A stretch of 64,000 nucleotides of DNA from Onchocerca volvulus (lineage: Eukaryota; Nematoda; Chromadorea; Rhabditida; Onchocercidae), in assembly GCA_000499405.2 (NCBI GenBank), contig HG738137.1:2170001-2234000 (forward strand), given 5' to 3'. Position 1 is the first letter of the stretch; each line of letters opens with the position of its first letter. The notes beneath the pieces were generated by a model that made no database searches, had not been told where the DNA came from, and saw nothing but the letters and a program-made list of their open reading frames with translations. Positions 50,646 through 62,229 of the stretch are shown piece after piece. The position numbers were made by a program, and so were the translations under genes.

Positions 50646-51499
50646 ACAACTGATAACGCGAGTCGTGTAAACATGAGGCGACATTTTGGTGATCAGGAGA
50701 AGAGAGGAACACCGGAAGGATTTAAAAGTTTCAGATTTTGGAGTAGGATCAATTTTTCTATAAGTCTTCAGCCGAGCACCAGTTTTGATAGGTGTTTCGA
50801 CAGCAAGTCTTCTACAGGCGTATTTTCTACAAGTCTTATGGTTTTTTACAACAGTTTTCTGCAACGACTACAGCAACAGTCGATTCGAATCGACACGACA
50901 AACAAGGAACAGTACTCATTTTACTAGCACAAAGGAAAGATTACTCACTGATAAAGTTACTTGGATATTCTCGGATAAATGTTTGTTCATAACTGTTCCG
51001 TTAACAAATACTTTCTTCAAACAGGAAACGTCTGTTTCGCAAAAAATTACTTTCCCGATACAGATTTCTCCTATTCATTCCATCTATAATTCTGCCATTT
51101 TTCAAGAACAAGGATGGATGTTTATATTTCCAGTGTTTTAGTATTTTTTCCGGATAGAATGAAATATGTCTGCATCATACATCCTATTATCTTGCAATTT
51201 CTCTATTGAAAAAGATGATAGTTTTGCGAGATGACATTAATAAATGTAATACATATAATATATGAAGTCAAGTCGAGAAATGAAAGATCAATAATGCCTA
51301 GAAGTCAAAATCTAAGAGATCGCCAAAATATTGATGCCTTTCCATTGTCATATTTATGTAGTATTCCTCATCCTCCCTATTTCTATCTCGTTTTCCTATA
51401 TTTTTATCTTCGTTCTACCTTTTCATACGTTATCTTCCCATTTCTCCTAAATATGTTCGGCCTTCTTTCCAGTCCTCAAATTTAATTCTAGACAAAAAA

Positions 51500-51622
51500 C
51501 AAAACAAACTTTTGGCCCAGTAAAGTAAACTATCCCCAAATAAAACAGATCCCTTTAGTAAAACAGCCTCTGCCCAAATAAAACAAGCCTTTGTCCCAAT
51601 AAAACAGACCTTTGACCTTCGG
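51500..51622 (+). repeat. Tandem repeat, unit about 21 bases
   Basis: CCCCAAATAAAACAGATCCC, TAGTAAAACAGCCTCTG, CCCAAATAAAACAAGCCTTTG and TCCCAATAAAACAGACCTTTG are diverged copies of one unit. About five to six copies are seen. The AATAAA word in each unit is a poly(A) hexamer on the plus strand. Confidence 0.8.
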
Positions 51623-52507
51623 CGATCGTGATAACAGCCATGCATCCTCCAATCTTTCAATTATTACCGTAATATCGTCGCGAGACCATTCCGAATATCG
51701 ATTGCCGAATGAAAAAACGCGCCTAATTGAGTGATTTGAATTCGAGAATGGAAGAAAGGCAAGAGTAGGGATTGCAATTTCTCTTGTGGCAAGGGAGGAT
51801 AACGGTTACTGTGGGGTTTCTTAATTAATTGATGGCTCTAGAAATTGGCGGATAATTCCTTTCAAATTATTGATGACCTCAATTTTTCATAAAAGGCTTG
51901 GAATAAGTATTACATTTCAAAGACATTCTCGCGGTTAAGAAAAAAAAAAAAAAAACTCGGTCCAAGATTTTTTTTCACAGTCTCTTTCATAATTATGTAG
52001 GAATCATATGATTATATCAAAAATCATTGCTAAACCAATTACTGCACCATAGAAAAACTTACAATTACTCTTCCGTTTCTCTCTTTGATTTTTTGTTATA
52101 ATAATTTTGATATAAAGTTTGGTAGCGTCTCTTTTTTTGATTGAAATTATCACTACTATTCCTATATTCTTTTCATTTCTTTATTCATCTATTGAAAGGT
52201 TTGAGTTTTTAATCTCGGATTAATTTAGCAAAGTTACTATCATAAGTTTATTAACTACAACGGAAGTATATCCTACCAAAATTGCTTATTGATAGATAAT
52301 ATTAGTGATAAAAAGGATTGGGTCAGAATCTTTGATTTCTGAATTCATTCGTTTAATTTGCATCAACAATATTTTTTTAGTAGTACAAATTGCATAGAAT
52401 AGAATGTTTGATCGTATGATGCTTTATTTTAAAATATTTACAGAGTGAATTTTTATCCGTTTTTATATACTTTCTTTAAATCTTTTCTTTGGTAAATTAA
52501 AATTTTT

Positions 52508-52519
52508 TTTTTCCTTCAG
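52508..52519 (+). promoter_or_regulatory. Probable 3' splice site (possibly trans-splice) before cdt1
   Basis: TTTTTTCCTTCAG ends at 52519. The frame of the first cdt1 exon is open back to this site but has no ATG before 52573, so the site either accepts a spliced leader with a 53-base 5' UTR or joins to an unseen upstream exon that supplies one base of phase. Confidence 0.5.
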
Positions 52520-52572
52520 AAGTGGCAACCAAAAAAATAAGAACGAAAAATCGTTGTAAGACAGCAGAAGAA

Positions 52573-55500
52573 ATGGATTGGCCGATTGCGGCATCTGCGT
52601 CTACTGGTCAAACAAAAGTAACCGAATATTTTCCCGTTCATCGTGGTCCAACGAAGAAATTAGAACGTTTTAAGGTACTTATCGACAGTGAGGAGGTTAG
52701 TGAATCACAGGCTTGGGTTTTATTTTTTTTATAACATAATATTTTTCGAAATTAGGATCAAAAGATAAAGTCAGACACTAACAGATCTGGTTTGTTGTTT
52801 ATTGCCGCTGCTGGACAGCTATTAGTTGAGTAGAAAAGTACGAGCAGGCTGAAAAAAATTTGGTATTAGCTATCAAAACTTTATTACGATTATTTGACTA
52901 TATCGGCCGTGTTTCAAAACATTTTCTTTGGCTAAAATGTTTCTCTACATTGTCTTTTTCATTTACATGGCAATTCTAAAACGTTGTCTGACCACATTCT
53001 TACACAGATGACCATTATATTTCTGTAATTTCGGTAATGTGTTGATATCATTAAGAAAGAATATTGCATCTGAACAATGGATGAGATTTGGGAATAGTTT
53101 TTTTCTTTTTTACAGGAAAAAAATACTGAAAAGATTCTGGAGTCGCCCAGAAAGATGGCTCGTTTAAAATCACCGCAAGCGCCATCACTTGAAAAGAAAA
53201 CTGAAAGCAACAGCCAAGAATGGGTTTTGCCGATAACATGTTTAACGAGTGATGAAACAGAGGCCATTCCAAAGACTGATAAGGTAAAGGAGAGTGATAG
53301 TAATGTTGAAGAATCCAATTTGGAAGTTACGGAGAACAACAAGCTGTCCATATGCGCAACAAGGGAAATGACAGAAACTATGGCAAAAGAAGAGCGGTAA
53401 GTAGCATATGATAAAATTAAGCATGATATGGTGGACACTGCATTTGTGATGCCCTTTGAAACTGAAACGAGCAAAGCAGATAGGGTTGATTTGAGGTTAA
53501 TTTTATTTTCAAGGAAATGACAGTTTGTAACTGTTGATTCTTTATTTTAACTTCACTCGCTTTTCGTTCATTGTCAGTATTTAAGCTCTTAACTTTGTTG
53601 GAAACATTTTAATGCAAACTGTCATACTTTTATTAAGATTAGTTTTAGGCTGGTATCTTAGATCTGAACATTTTTTGTACTAATTGATACCATTTATCTG
53701 ATAAAATTTTGCATGCCACATTGCTTGGCACATTTTGTAGTGTAAATTTCAGCATTCTGCCAAGCGCAGTAAGATTGGTCGAAAGTATCAAAAACAGTAC
53801 AGGATCGATTTTAAGTGATACACTTCCACTTCCTGCAAAATATGAACGCTTACTGCGCTTATTCGATTATACAGAAGTGGCAAGTCATTTTTTGAAACAA
53901 GTATTTTAGAAAAATAAGCAAATTAGAGAGACTTGTTTTCAGATTTGACCAAAAGTTAACCTAACCAATTTTTACTCCTTTTACCTGTTTGCTTAGATGG
54001 AAATTGTTAGTTTGTTTAACAATTAAATAGTGTAGTTTAGAATTTTGAGCTTTTATGTCATTGCACATTGAAAAGTTTTTTTAATCACAATAACAGGTTA
54101 CATTTAAAAAAAGTTTTGCTAGCGAAAAATTCGGCCTAAAATTTTTGCATGGTGACGCTATTAGTATTGTGTAGATGTAGATTTCCAGAATTAGTTTTTT
54201 AGGTTGTTTCTTGGCTAGAGACGCAGGGAAAACGAATTACGCTGAATGAAGTTATGACTAATGTTCGACGTAAATTGAAAAGGTATTTGATTAGTTTATG
54301 CATAAAATGTTATGGGAAAAGGAAAACCACGAATGAATTTAAAATGTGATCTATTATAACTCCTGCAGTTAAAAAATATTTCGAGCTAATTGAATGATTT
54401 GTATTTATTTTCAGCAATTATGATGAAGACCAATTCGCAATGATATTATCAATATATCCTGAATCATATAATGTTCGGTGTGAGCGACGTTGGATGCCGA
54501 TTGGTGGTAGACATTGCAATCTCAAGGAGTATGAATACGTGATTGAACCGAATCTTATCAATGGTGCCATAATTTCTTTGAATTTTTGGAATATAATAAT
54601 CTTGCAAAATTCACTTTTTCTCGAGGAGCACCAAAATTGAAAATGGGATACCAAAATTATTTTTTAAAAGGGAAGATTCACCAAGTTTTTCTTTGTTTTG
54701 CAGATATTGCTTTTCCATTGAAAGAAAATTTAGAAGAAGCTGCCACATCGAGATCTTCACCGACTAAATCAACATTGAGTTCACCTTGCAAAGTTCCATT
54801 AATTTCACTCATCCGAAATCCGATGGTCCCATCATCTATGAAAACTATAATGAAGTCACCAATTAAATCACCTTGTGGATCAAATATGAATACTAGATAA
54901 GTATAACAATTTCATCAAATTTTGCAAGTGAAGAAAGAATAAAAACTGAAGAGAAGAAAAAAAAATTGTGATCTTTTTTCTATCTAGAATCGGAAGAGGA
55001 GGCGAGTTATGCATTTGAGTTATAATAAAATGGAAATATTGCGTAGTACGGTTTTTGTAATTGTAAGTCCGATGAAGAGGGTCCTATATAAATAATTTTG
55101 CAGATGTCCACCAAAACTAGAAAATCATCGTTTACACCGGAAACTGGAGTTCAAAAATCGTTTACGCAAGTTGGTAAATGTGCAACATGCTGCTTTTTTG
55201 AAGAATGAAGGAAGTATGTTTTTGATTTGTTTTAATATTTTTTTATCCAGATTACGTCCAAAAAACTTTATGAGCAGCAGAATTTGTTGCAGTTGTAATT
55301 GAATCAGTTGGTATCTCTTTGGCACTGAATTAATTTCCGATGTTATTTTATACCGCTATTACATAAGATCATTAATTAATCGTATCTGTCTAAATATTGT
55401 TTCAGTTGAGATTTCACCTGATGAACAACTTCCACGATATCATCCTGATTTTGATCTTGACGCCATCGATGACATCACACCTGCGAAGTTACCTGAAATG

Positions 55501-57017
55501 CCAAAAAGAGATGTCGGCCAATCTGAAACGATGAGAGAATATTTGAAAACAGTGCCTGATAGTAGTGATACGCTCCCTGATAAGATTAAAGTTTATTTTT
55601 ACATTTATTATTAATTATATGATTGTATTTTCAAGGGTAATAATGTTAGAGTTCATCATTATCAGTAATTTAATATTAAATGACTTTCAGATGGTGATCA
55701 AGGAACTCAGAAGTCCGGAAAAAAAAGTCGCTGTTGTTGCTGACAAATGCATACCATTATCACCGAAAAAATATGTTGAAACGAAAAATACTTCGAAACC
55801 AAGCTTACTAGAAAGAGTATGCATTTCACTCTCATTATTTTTAAATTGCAATACTGGCGTTTTTTTTTTTTTTTTTTTTTCCAACTGAGATAAAATCTAT
55901 TGGAAAACTATTATGATAAGTCATGGTAAATGATTAAGATTCGAGCTAAAGAACGAGAACGGAAACGTCGGGAAATGATGCGAAGTCCTGAAATGGAACA
56001 GAAAAAAGGAAGGCTGGAAAAGATTTCCCATTCGTTGCTGCAGTGTATTTGCAGGTCAATTAAATATACTATTTCTTCAAATTTTGGGGTTTTTTATACA
56101 GTTAACATTGTCTGTTTAATGTTGCATGAGGAGTATTAAATGAAGCGTATGCATTGTTCCCAAATCCGTATCACTTTAGAAGAAAAGAAGGGGAAAGAAA
56201 AAGAATAGTTTTGCAATTTAAATTTGGAGAGATTTTTTTATTCGATATTCTCAGATTTTCTGTTCCCACAAAATTTTGTTAATCTATTCTGTGATATAAT
56301 TTTAATGAGTACGTTGCTCTCCCATGTTTCTGTTATCATTATCTCCAAAAGAACGAAATTGGGACACTAATCTGTAACTGTTTAATTATAATGGCTCATA
56401 GCGCGAAAAGTAGAAAATAGTGCTAACTTAGTCAGTTACCTCATTTTTAGAAGATTATCAATGACATATTTGTCGTTATTAAAATTTAAGATTGATGCAG
56501 TCCATTTTCATTTTTTTACTTACATGCTTTCAAAGCAGGGAAACAAAAAAAGAACTAAAACTTTACGACCTTTCATTTGTTTAGAAATCTCTAATTTTAG
56601 CTACTACAATCTGAAAAGGGTTGGATCAATGAAATTTGTGGAATTAATTGATAAATTGGCGTTCGGTATTGGCAGTATTTCGAAAGGTGTGAATTTATAT
56701 TGATTTAATGAATTTATTCAACATACAGTTTTTATTGAGCATAGAATTCTATGAAATTTTTTATGGCGTTGCAAAATTAATCGCTTTTTAGTTCAGATTT
56801 AAAATGTTTCTGATTATGCTCTAATCATCCTTTTATCATCGTTAAGATTTTTCTGTTTATAGTGGAAATTGAAGCAACTATTAGTTTGCTTTGCGAAATT
56901 TGTCCAACATATTTTAAAATGGTGGAAGTGCGGGGCGAAAAATACATTCAGTTAAAGGACAACAATTTTTCCGCTATCCAGGACATTGTAAATGCTGAGA
57001 TTAAAAAATGTATCTAA
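52573..57017 (+). CDS. cdt1: DNA replication licensing factor Cdt1, 12 exons, 575 aa
   Basis: Loads the MCM2-7 helicase on origins with ORC and Cdc6; destroyed in S phase through PCNA and CRL4-Cdt2, and blocked by geminin. Exons: 52573-52695, 53116-53396, 53753-53876, 54203-54282, 54415-54563, 54704-54896, 55104-55213, 55406-55590, 55691-55816, 55939-56054, 56601-56686, 56863-57017; phases close to 575 residues (human 546). Seen: PIP-degron-like QTKVTEYF (residues 13-20) with Arg24 at the +4 position; the geminin-binding winged helix (LPLPAKYERLLRLFDYTE, VVSWLETQGKRITLNEVM, IYPESYNVRCER); DEQLPRYHPDFDLDAIDDI; the strongly conserved SLLERIRAKERERKRREMM; and a C-terminal MCM-binding winged helix ending AEIKKCI. 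The donor after 54896 is ATAAGT rather than GTAAGT. The C-terminal end may instead continue into an exon at 60897-60985. An upstream first exon is possible. Confidence 0.9.
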
Positions 57018-60000
57018 TACGATTTCATTTACGGTTCTGTTGGAGTAAATATCTCATTTTTAAAAAGTTTAATAAGCAATTTCAAGTAAAACAAATTTGT
57101 AGTTTATTTCTTGCACCTTTTTCGAAATCGTTAAAATTTTGTATGAAATTTACCATACACCACATAAATCGATTTACTCACGTAATGACTTCTGATGATA
57201 TAAAAGCTATTTTATAAAAAGAGAAAACTAAATGTGTTAAGATTGAAATAAGCATCATTTTTGTCATATATAAATTTAGTTCTTGGTAAGCAATGAACTT
57301 GGTTACAAAAAATACATTTTAATATCTGTTTGTACCATGCTGTATCAGTTGTAGGGGGGATGATTGATTGATATATTATATATATAACTAAAAAAATTAC
57401 TTAGATTAGATTCAGGAGAGAGCAGGTGGAGTTCCGTTTCGTGTTTATGTCAACTGATTTTTGTGGTGCAAATAACTCAACTTTAATTTCATCTTTTTCT
57501 CGATTTTTTCTTTCTTTTTCGCCTGCTTTGTCTAGTTATTTGTAAGTACCATAATTTTTGCCCTATTTCTGTTTCTGTGGTATATTTGTATTTTCTTTGC
57601 GATTCTCTTTTCCAACTTGTTAGAACTTTTTCAAACCTTATTGTCCTCATTTTCCCCTCTGAAATTTAAATCAAGCCGTCGTTCTTTTGGTTATTGACAT
57701 GTTCTTTTAGTACTTCTCACACTTTTACCATTGGCATGATGATAGAAATTTTTGGTACTATACTTTTCGTGGCTTGATGTATTTTATTTTACTCCTTCAA
57801 TCATTGCATTTAGAGATCTTTTTCTTCAAATTTTTTTTTTTTTATGATTTCATATATTTCATGTCTTATTAATTTCTAGCATTTCTTATTTAATTTTGAA
57901 AAAATCTTAAAAAAATGTTGCTTCAGTATCATTGCTCATAGAGTAAAATAACGTCCAATAATATTGTTTTAATATCACATTTGATATCTTAAAATCTCCC
58001 TAGATACTTAGTATATAAAAATTTTCACAAAATGAATTACTTTAGCGCCGTTATTTCTTTCTCTGAAAATAAGAGATATTAGTGGTTGTCAGTTGTGATT
58101 GTGGTACTAGTACTAGTACTATTACATTTAGTCATTCCACATTTGAATATGTGCATATTTAATGTTCATTCACTGTTATTTATTTACAGTCTTTTTTTAA
58201 TTTTAAAAAATTTTTTTCGCCTCTAACGGGTATTGTTTATTACCATAATGTCGTTTGTTACTAGTTTTTCTTTTCTTTCTTTTTTTATGAATTAAAAATA
58301 TCCGTCTTGAATGATAATTTTAGTATTAAAAAACAATTTTGTCATCTTACTTTTTTTCAACCTTCGGAATCAAATGAATTCTATAATCAGCATGCTGCCC
58401 TGAATTTTTTCTTTTGTTATCGCTCTTATTTGAAAAGGAATAAAATTAATGAATGTTTTTTATTTTTCCAGTTCTGTTTTGTTTTTTGTTTTTTTTTTTT
58501 TTTTTAAATTTGTTAAATATTCAATAGTATTTTAACCGACGACCTGAGGCCTATTTAGAATATTTATTTACAATTTAAGTTAGCTTTTTTTATCCTCTTT
58601 ATGACTTAAAAGATTTACTTCTTATTTCATGCGTTGAATAATATAAAACATTTGGAATATCTAATTGTTATCCATGCTGCCAGTATGCATGATTAATTTG
58701 TATTACTTCGAAAGTTCTTTTCTTTTTTTTTTTGCGTGATTTTTTTTAGTCGGGATGATGCAACATTTTTCTCAGTATTGTATAGAATATCATTTAATTA
58801 GATGGGTAGAGAATCGATCGAGGCAACGATAGGTAAATTGTCAGATCTTAACGAATTTGCAAGATGAGTCTTTAGAAAACCGGAAAAGACAACTTTATTT
58901 TAGTCATATGAAAGAAGTTTGGCATAAGTAATAGCAATTGATATGACTGCTGTTGCCCACAGATTTACTTATTCTTGTTGATTATCCTTTTGCAAAAGAA
59001 AGATTCACACTGGCTGATTTTCATCTCGTATCATTTTGTTCAACTTTCGATTGGAAAATTAGAAACGGCCAGTGTTTTCGAAACTTTGAAAAAATCTGTG
59101 TGTTAGACATGAAATTTCGGTATTTTTTATATAAGGAGATGTTTGCTGTTTATTCATTATTGTATTTAGCTCTTTCTTTCTTAATCTTAATTATTTGAAA
59201 TAAGGATGTTTCACATAATGAGCTTCTATTTGATGTTGTACTTCATGATATTGCATTTTTGGTGTTACTTTTAATTCCTCTGACCGAATAATTTACATAT
59301 AGTTTTTGGAATAAATCTTGATATATTTATTAGTATTCATATTTTCAGGACAAAAACATTTGGGAAATAATTTTCCAATAAATTAGGTCGAATATGATGG
59401 ATTTCCGAATCTAGCAAGAGTATAAAAAATGAGGTTAGCGAATTTCTGACCTGGACAGGGAAGAAAAAGAGGTCAGGCAGAGGTCATACTTTAATGTCTA
59501 CAGAGTTTTTAAATATTCATTACAACTATTACCTATAAATGTGAGCAAACAGACAAAGATGTAAATGTCAAACGAAATGTTAAGTTGGAAGTCATCGTTA
59601 CACCAGTCATCTGAGACATATCAAATTTCAAAGCGCGTACCGTGAAGAACTGATATTCACAAATAGAATTTTTTTTTGCGCTTTTTCATTATTGATGGTT
59701 GGATGATGCTTGGTATGTTAATGTCATGTTCTCAAACTTCTTTAGTTTCATGACTTTTGTCGAGGATTTTTCTTCCAGGTCGAATATTTCCCGGAACTCT
59801 TTCTATTCCGAACTAATTTCTTATTATACAAATGCTTTACATTCTCTTATCAGATTCGTTCATCCTTTTAACTATTTCATCAGGCCATTTCATTCGAAAA
59901 TATCGATGAGAAATCAATATGAATCAGAAATTTTTTTAATATTAGTAATGCATGAATGGATCACTTGTAGGCGTATTCAGTTCCTTCATCATTTGATCTT

Positions 60001-60896
60001 CCTTCGCTTAGAAACTTAAACAACTTAAACATCAGGAAGAAATAATTTTTCTTTTCTTGACTCACGCTTTCTTTTTCGCTTTATTAGAAATATGGGATCG
60101 TGCAAATCACGGTAGATGTTCGAAGAACATATGTGATGATTATATTGTGATTTTAGAATGCTTGCTTTGCTTTATTTAACTTAATGTTATGAGCAATATT
60201 TTTTTCTATTTTTGACACTCTATTGATTGATTTATTTGAGATCGAAAAAACTTTAAGATTAAATCTCAGAAACCAAATGTAACAATAAAATATAAAAAAA
60301 TTTGTCAAATGCTGAACTTTTGTCAACAAAACTATTTCTGAAAATTTTGAACTGAAAATCCTATAACAAAGTTCAATCTTTATTCTAAAAATTAGTTGAA
60401 TATTTTTAGTGGTTTCATTTAAGAGCAGTACCCTTTAGAAATTATTTGTAATATCGAAAACTTCGAAATATAAAATTTTATCAGAAAAATATCTTTTTTT
60501 TTTCTTTTTTTAATGCAGGAAAAAATACAGTATAGAGGAGCGAGAAGTTTGCAATATATCGGATGCTTTTGTCCTTTGCTGTTGATTTCTTGTCCTTTGT
60601 TATTGATCTTGTTTTTTTTTTCTTAAAAATGCAAGCCTTTCAAGGAGATAAGAAAGATTATATGATAAGATTGTCTTTTATATAAAATGATATAATACAA
60701 TACAACATTGCATTCTCATTTATATTACTTTATATATATATTTGAAGTTATGTAAGATATATTTTTCGCTTTAATACCTTCCATTAAGTTTTGCACATAC
60801 GTTATTTGAAGAGTTAATATCGTATTTTAACGTTTTTCCATGGCAATATGTTCAGTTTTATGCCTTAGAGAAACCGAGTAATTGTTACATTTACAG
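57018..60896. other. Noncoding stretch, intergenic or long last intron of cdt1
   Basis: T-rich on plus, with GTACTAGTACTAGTACTA near 58108 and several T runs. A short coding-like segment, MGRESIEATI (58802-58832), ends at a GTAAAT donor in the phase needed by the exon at 60897, but this is weak. No other gene is recognised. Confidence 0.4.
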
Positions 60897-60985
60897 ATAT
60901 TGCTAGAAATATATCAAAAAAAATCCAAGAGCTTTTGAATCCGAAAAATGAAATTGATAAGCCAGAAAGTTTAGAGATGTTGTGA
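60897..60985 (+). CDS. Orphan terminal exon, possible alternative 3' end of cdt1
   Basis: After TTTACAG the frame reads IARNISKKIQELLNPK...KPESLEML and stops at TGA. It needs one base of phase from an upstream exon. In cdt1 the last exon contains AAA AAA T/GTATCT at 57009-57010, which would join in phase to give AEIKKY-IARNISKK, skipping the TAA five bases into the intron. A short exon at 58802-58832 would also fit. Charged helical composition agrees with a continuation of the Cdt1 C-terminal helix, but this is inference. Confidence 0.35.
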
Positions 60986-61209
60986 TGATGACATCAATAG
61001 GAACAATAACAGAAACAGCAGCAACAACAACGAAATTAACGGTAATGAAGTGCCGCGACTGTAATGCGCCATTCACGAAGAATGATGAATTTGGGAATTG
61101 TACTGATGGAGATGAAAGTTTGGCGCAGAATATTAGTGGCAAGGAAAGTAGTGAGAAGAGAGACTGTTGGTGGTGGTGTCGTGATTGCATGGCCACTTTA
61201 TGCAGGTAG
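60985..61209 (+). CDS. Small ORF with CxxC zinc-ribbon-like cysteines, tentative
   Basis: The ATG overlaps the stop of the preceding frame (TGATGATG). After a Thr-rich lead (TSIGTITETAATTTKLTV) it reads KCRDCNAPFTK, GNC, then DCWWWCRDCMATLC, that is CxxC pairs plus a Trp-rich CxxC, a pattern typical of zinc-binding folds. The frame stops at 61209, but a TGC AG/GTAGTT donor sits just before, so splicing to a further exon is possible. A TTCAG site at 61603 joins in phase and would end SLFLGCQSKLE at 61640. I do not recognise a family. It may be an exon of a gene whose other parts are unresolved. Confidence 0.4.
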   Translation: MMTSIGTITETAATTTKLTVMKCRDCNAPFTKNDEFGNCTDGDESLAQNISGKESSEKRDCWWWCRDCMATLCR

Positions 61210-62034
61210 TTTTTGTCTCATTTCAATTAAAAGCATATTTTTATGGAACTGTAATTAAATATTGATGCTATGTGGCTTTTTTTTTTTTAATAAAAAGAAG
61301 AATAAGAGTAAGGCTGATAGATGAGACGAGTATGAAATAGACTAAAAATTCTATTTAAAGTGTGAAGAAATAGAAGGATGAAAGATTGTTCCAATCATTG
61401 AATTAATTGCATTAAAGAGATGTCAAATCATAAATTGTTTCAATTGAAGACTAAATTGGTGAAACTCACATTGCTCTTTCAAACTCATTTTGACAGATTA
61501 AAAAACAATTCATGATTATAAATAGTATTTATCTCCTTTTTCCTCTCCTTTTTTCTCTTTTTTTGTCTCTCTACATTTTCTTTATTTTTTACTTTTTATT
61601 CAGCAGCTTATTCTTGGGTTGCCAATCAAAACTCGAATGACAAATACCTAGCTCGAAATATTATTAGGCAATACAAATAAGATCGCTTATATATGAAAAA
61701 TGAAAATTAGTCATATATGCTAATATCTTTCGCATTTTCCCGTGCTAGAGTATGTTCCTTTTTACCATTACTTATTTCCGACCTATTGTACTGTTAGTTT
61801 ATTAATTAATATCAATTAGTAATTGATCAACAGAGCTTCTTCACAACAAGGTAGCTTATTAGCAATCTTTATTCATTGTCCGTAATTCAAAGATAACTGG
61901 ATGTTTTCGATGAAGGTAGAAGCAACTGGCTTCATTTTCTCATATTATACTTGTCTAATTGTTTCATTTATTCTTTAAATTGATGAATATGTTAAAATAA
62001 ATTTATGTTTGTTTTTTTTTACCGTAATTTTCAG

Positions 62035-62223
62035 TTTTCTGAAAATAGAGAAAGAATTTTTCGTGCAGTAATGAACTTAGCATTGGAAATCATTAATCAA
62101 AGAAAAGTAGCATTGTTGTTGGATAAATCCATCGATTTTGTTAATAATTTTGTTTCGGTTTTTTTTTTTATTTCAATTACATTTGTTAACTTCATAACAT
62201 TTACTATACAAAACATAGATTGA
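62035..62223 (+). CDS. Coding-like exon convergent with the channel gene, tentative
   Basis: After TTTTCAG the frame reads FSENRERIFRAVMNLALE, IINQRKVALLLDKSIDFVNN, then a hydrophobic T-rich end to TGA at 62223. The first 40 residues have good coding composition and helix-like heptads. Its phase (0) does not match the donor at 61207, so it is not simply the next exon of the CxxC ORF. Its stop lies six bases from the last base of the oppositely directed channel gene, so the transcripts would overlap at their 3' ends. Confidence 0.3.
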   Translation, partial: FSENRERIFRAVMNLALEIINQRKVALLLDKSIDFVNNFVSVFFFISITFVNFITFTIQNID

Positions 62224-62229
62224 AAAAAA

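Larger units (their letters stand above)
48702..52519. other. Intergenic region between the unrecognised gene and cdt1
   Basis: No gene recognised. AATAAA words near 49330 and 50076 could serve as poly(A) signals of the upstream gene. It contains a 26-T run near 49842, a tandem repeat related to the interspersed family (50500-50645) and a second tandem repeat (51500-51622). Confidence 0.5.
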
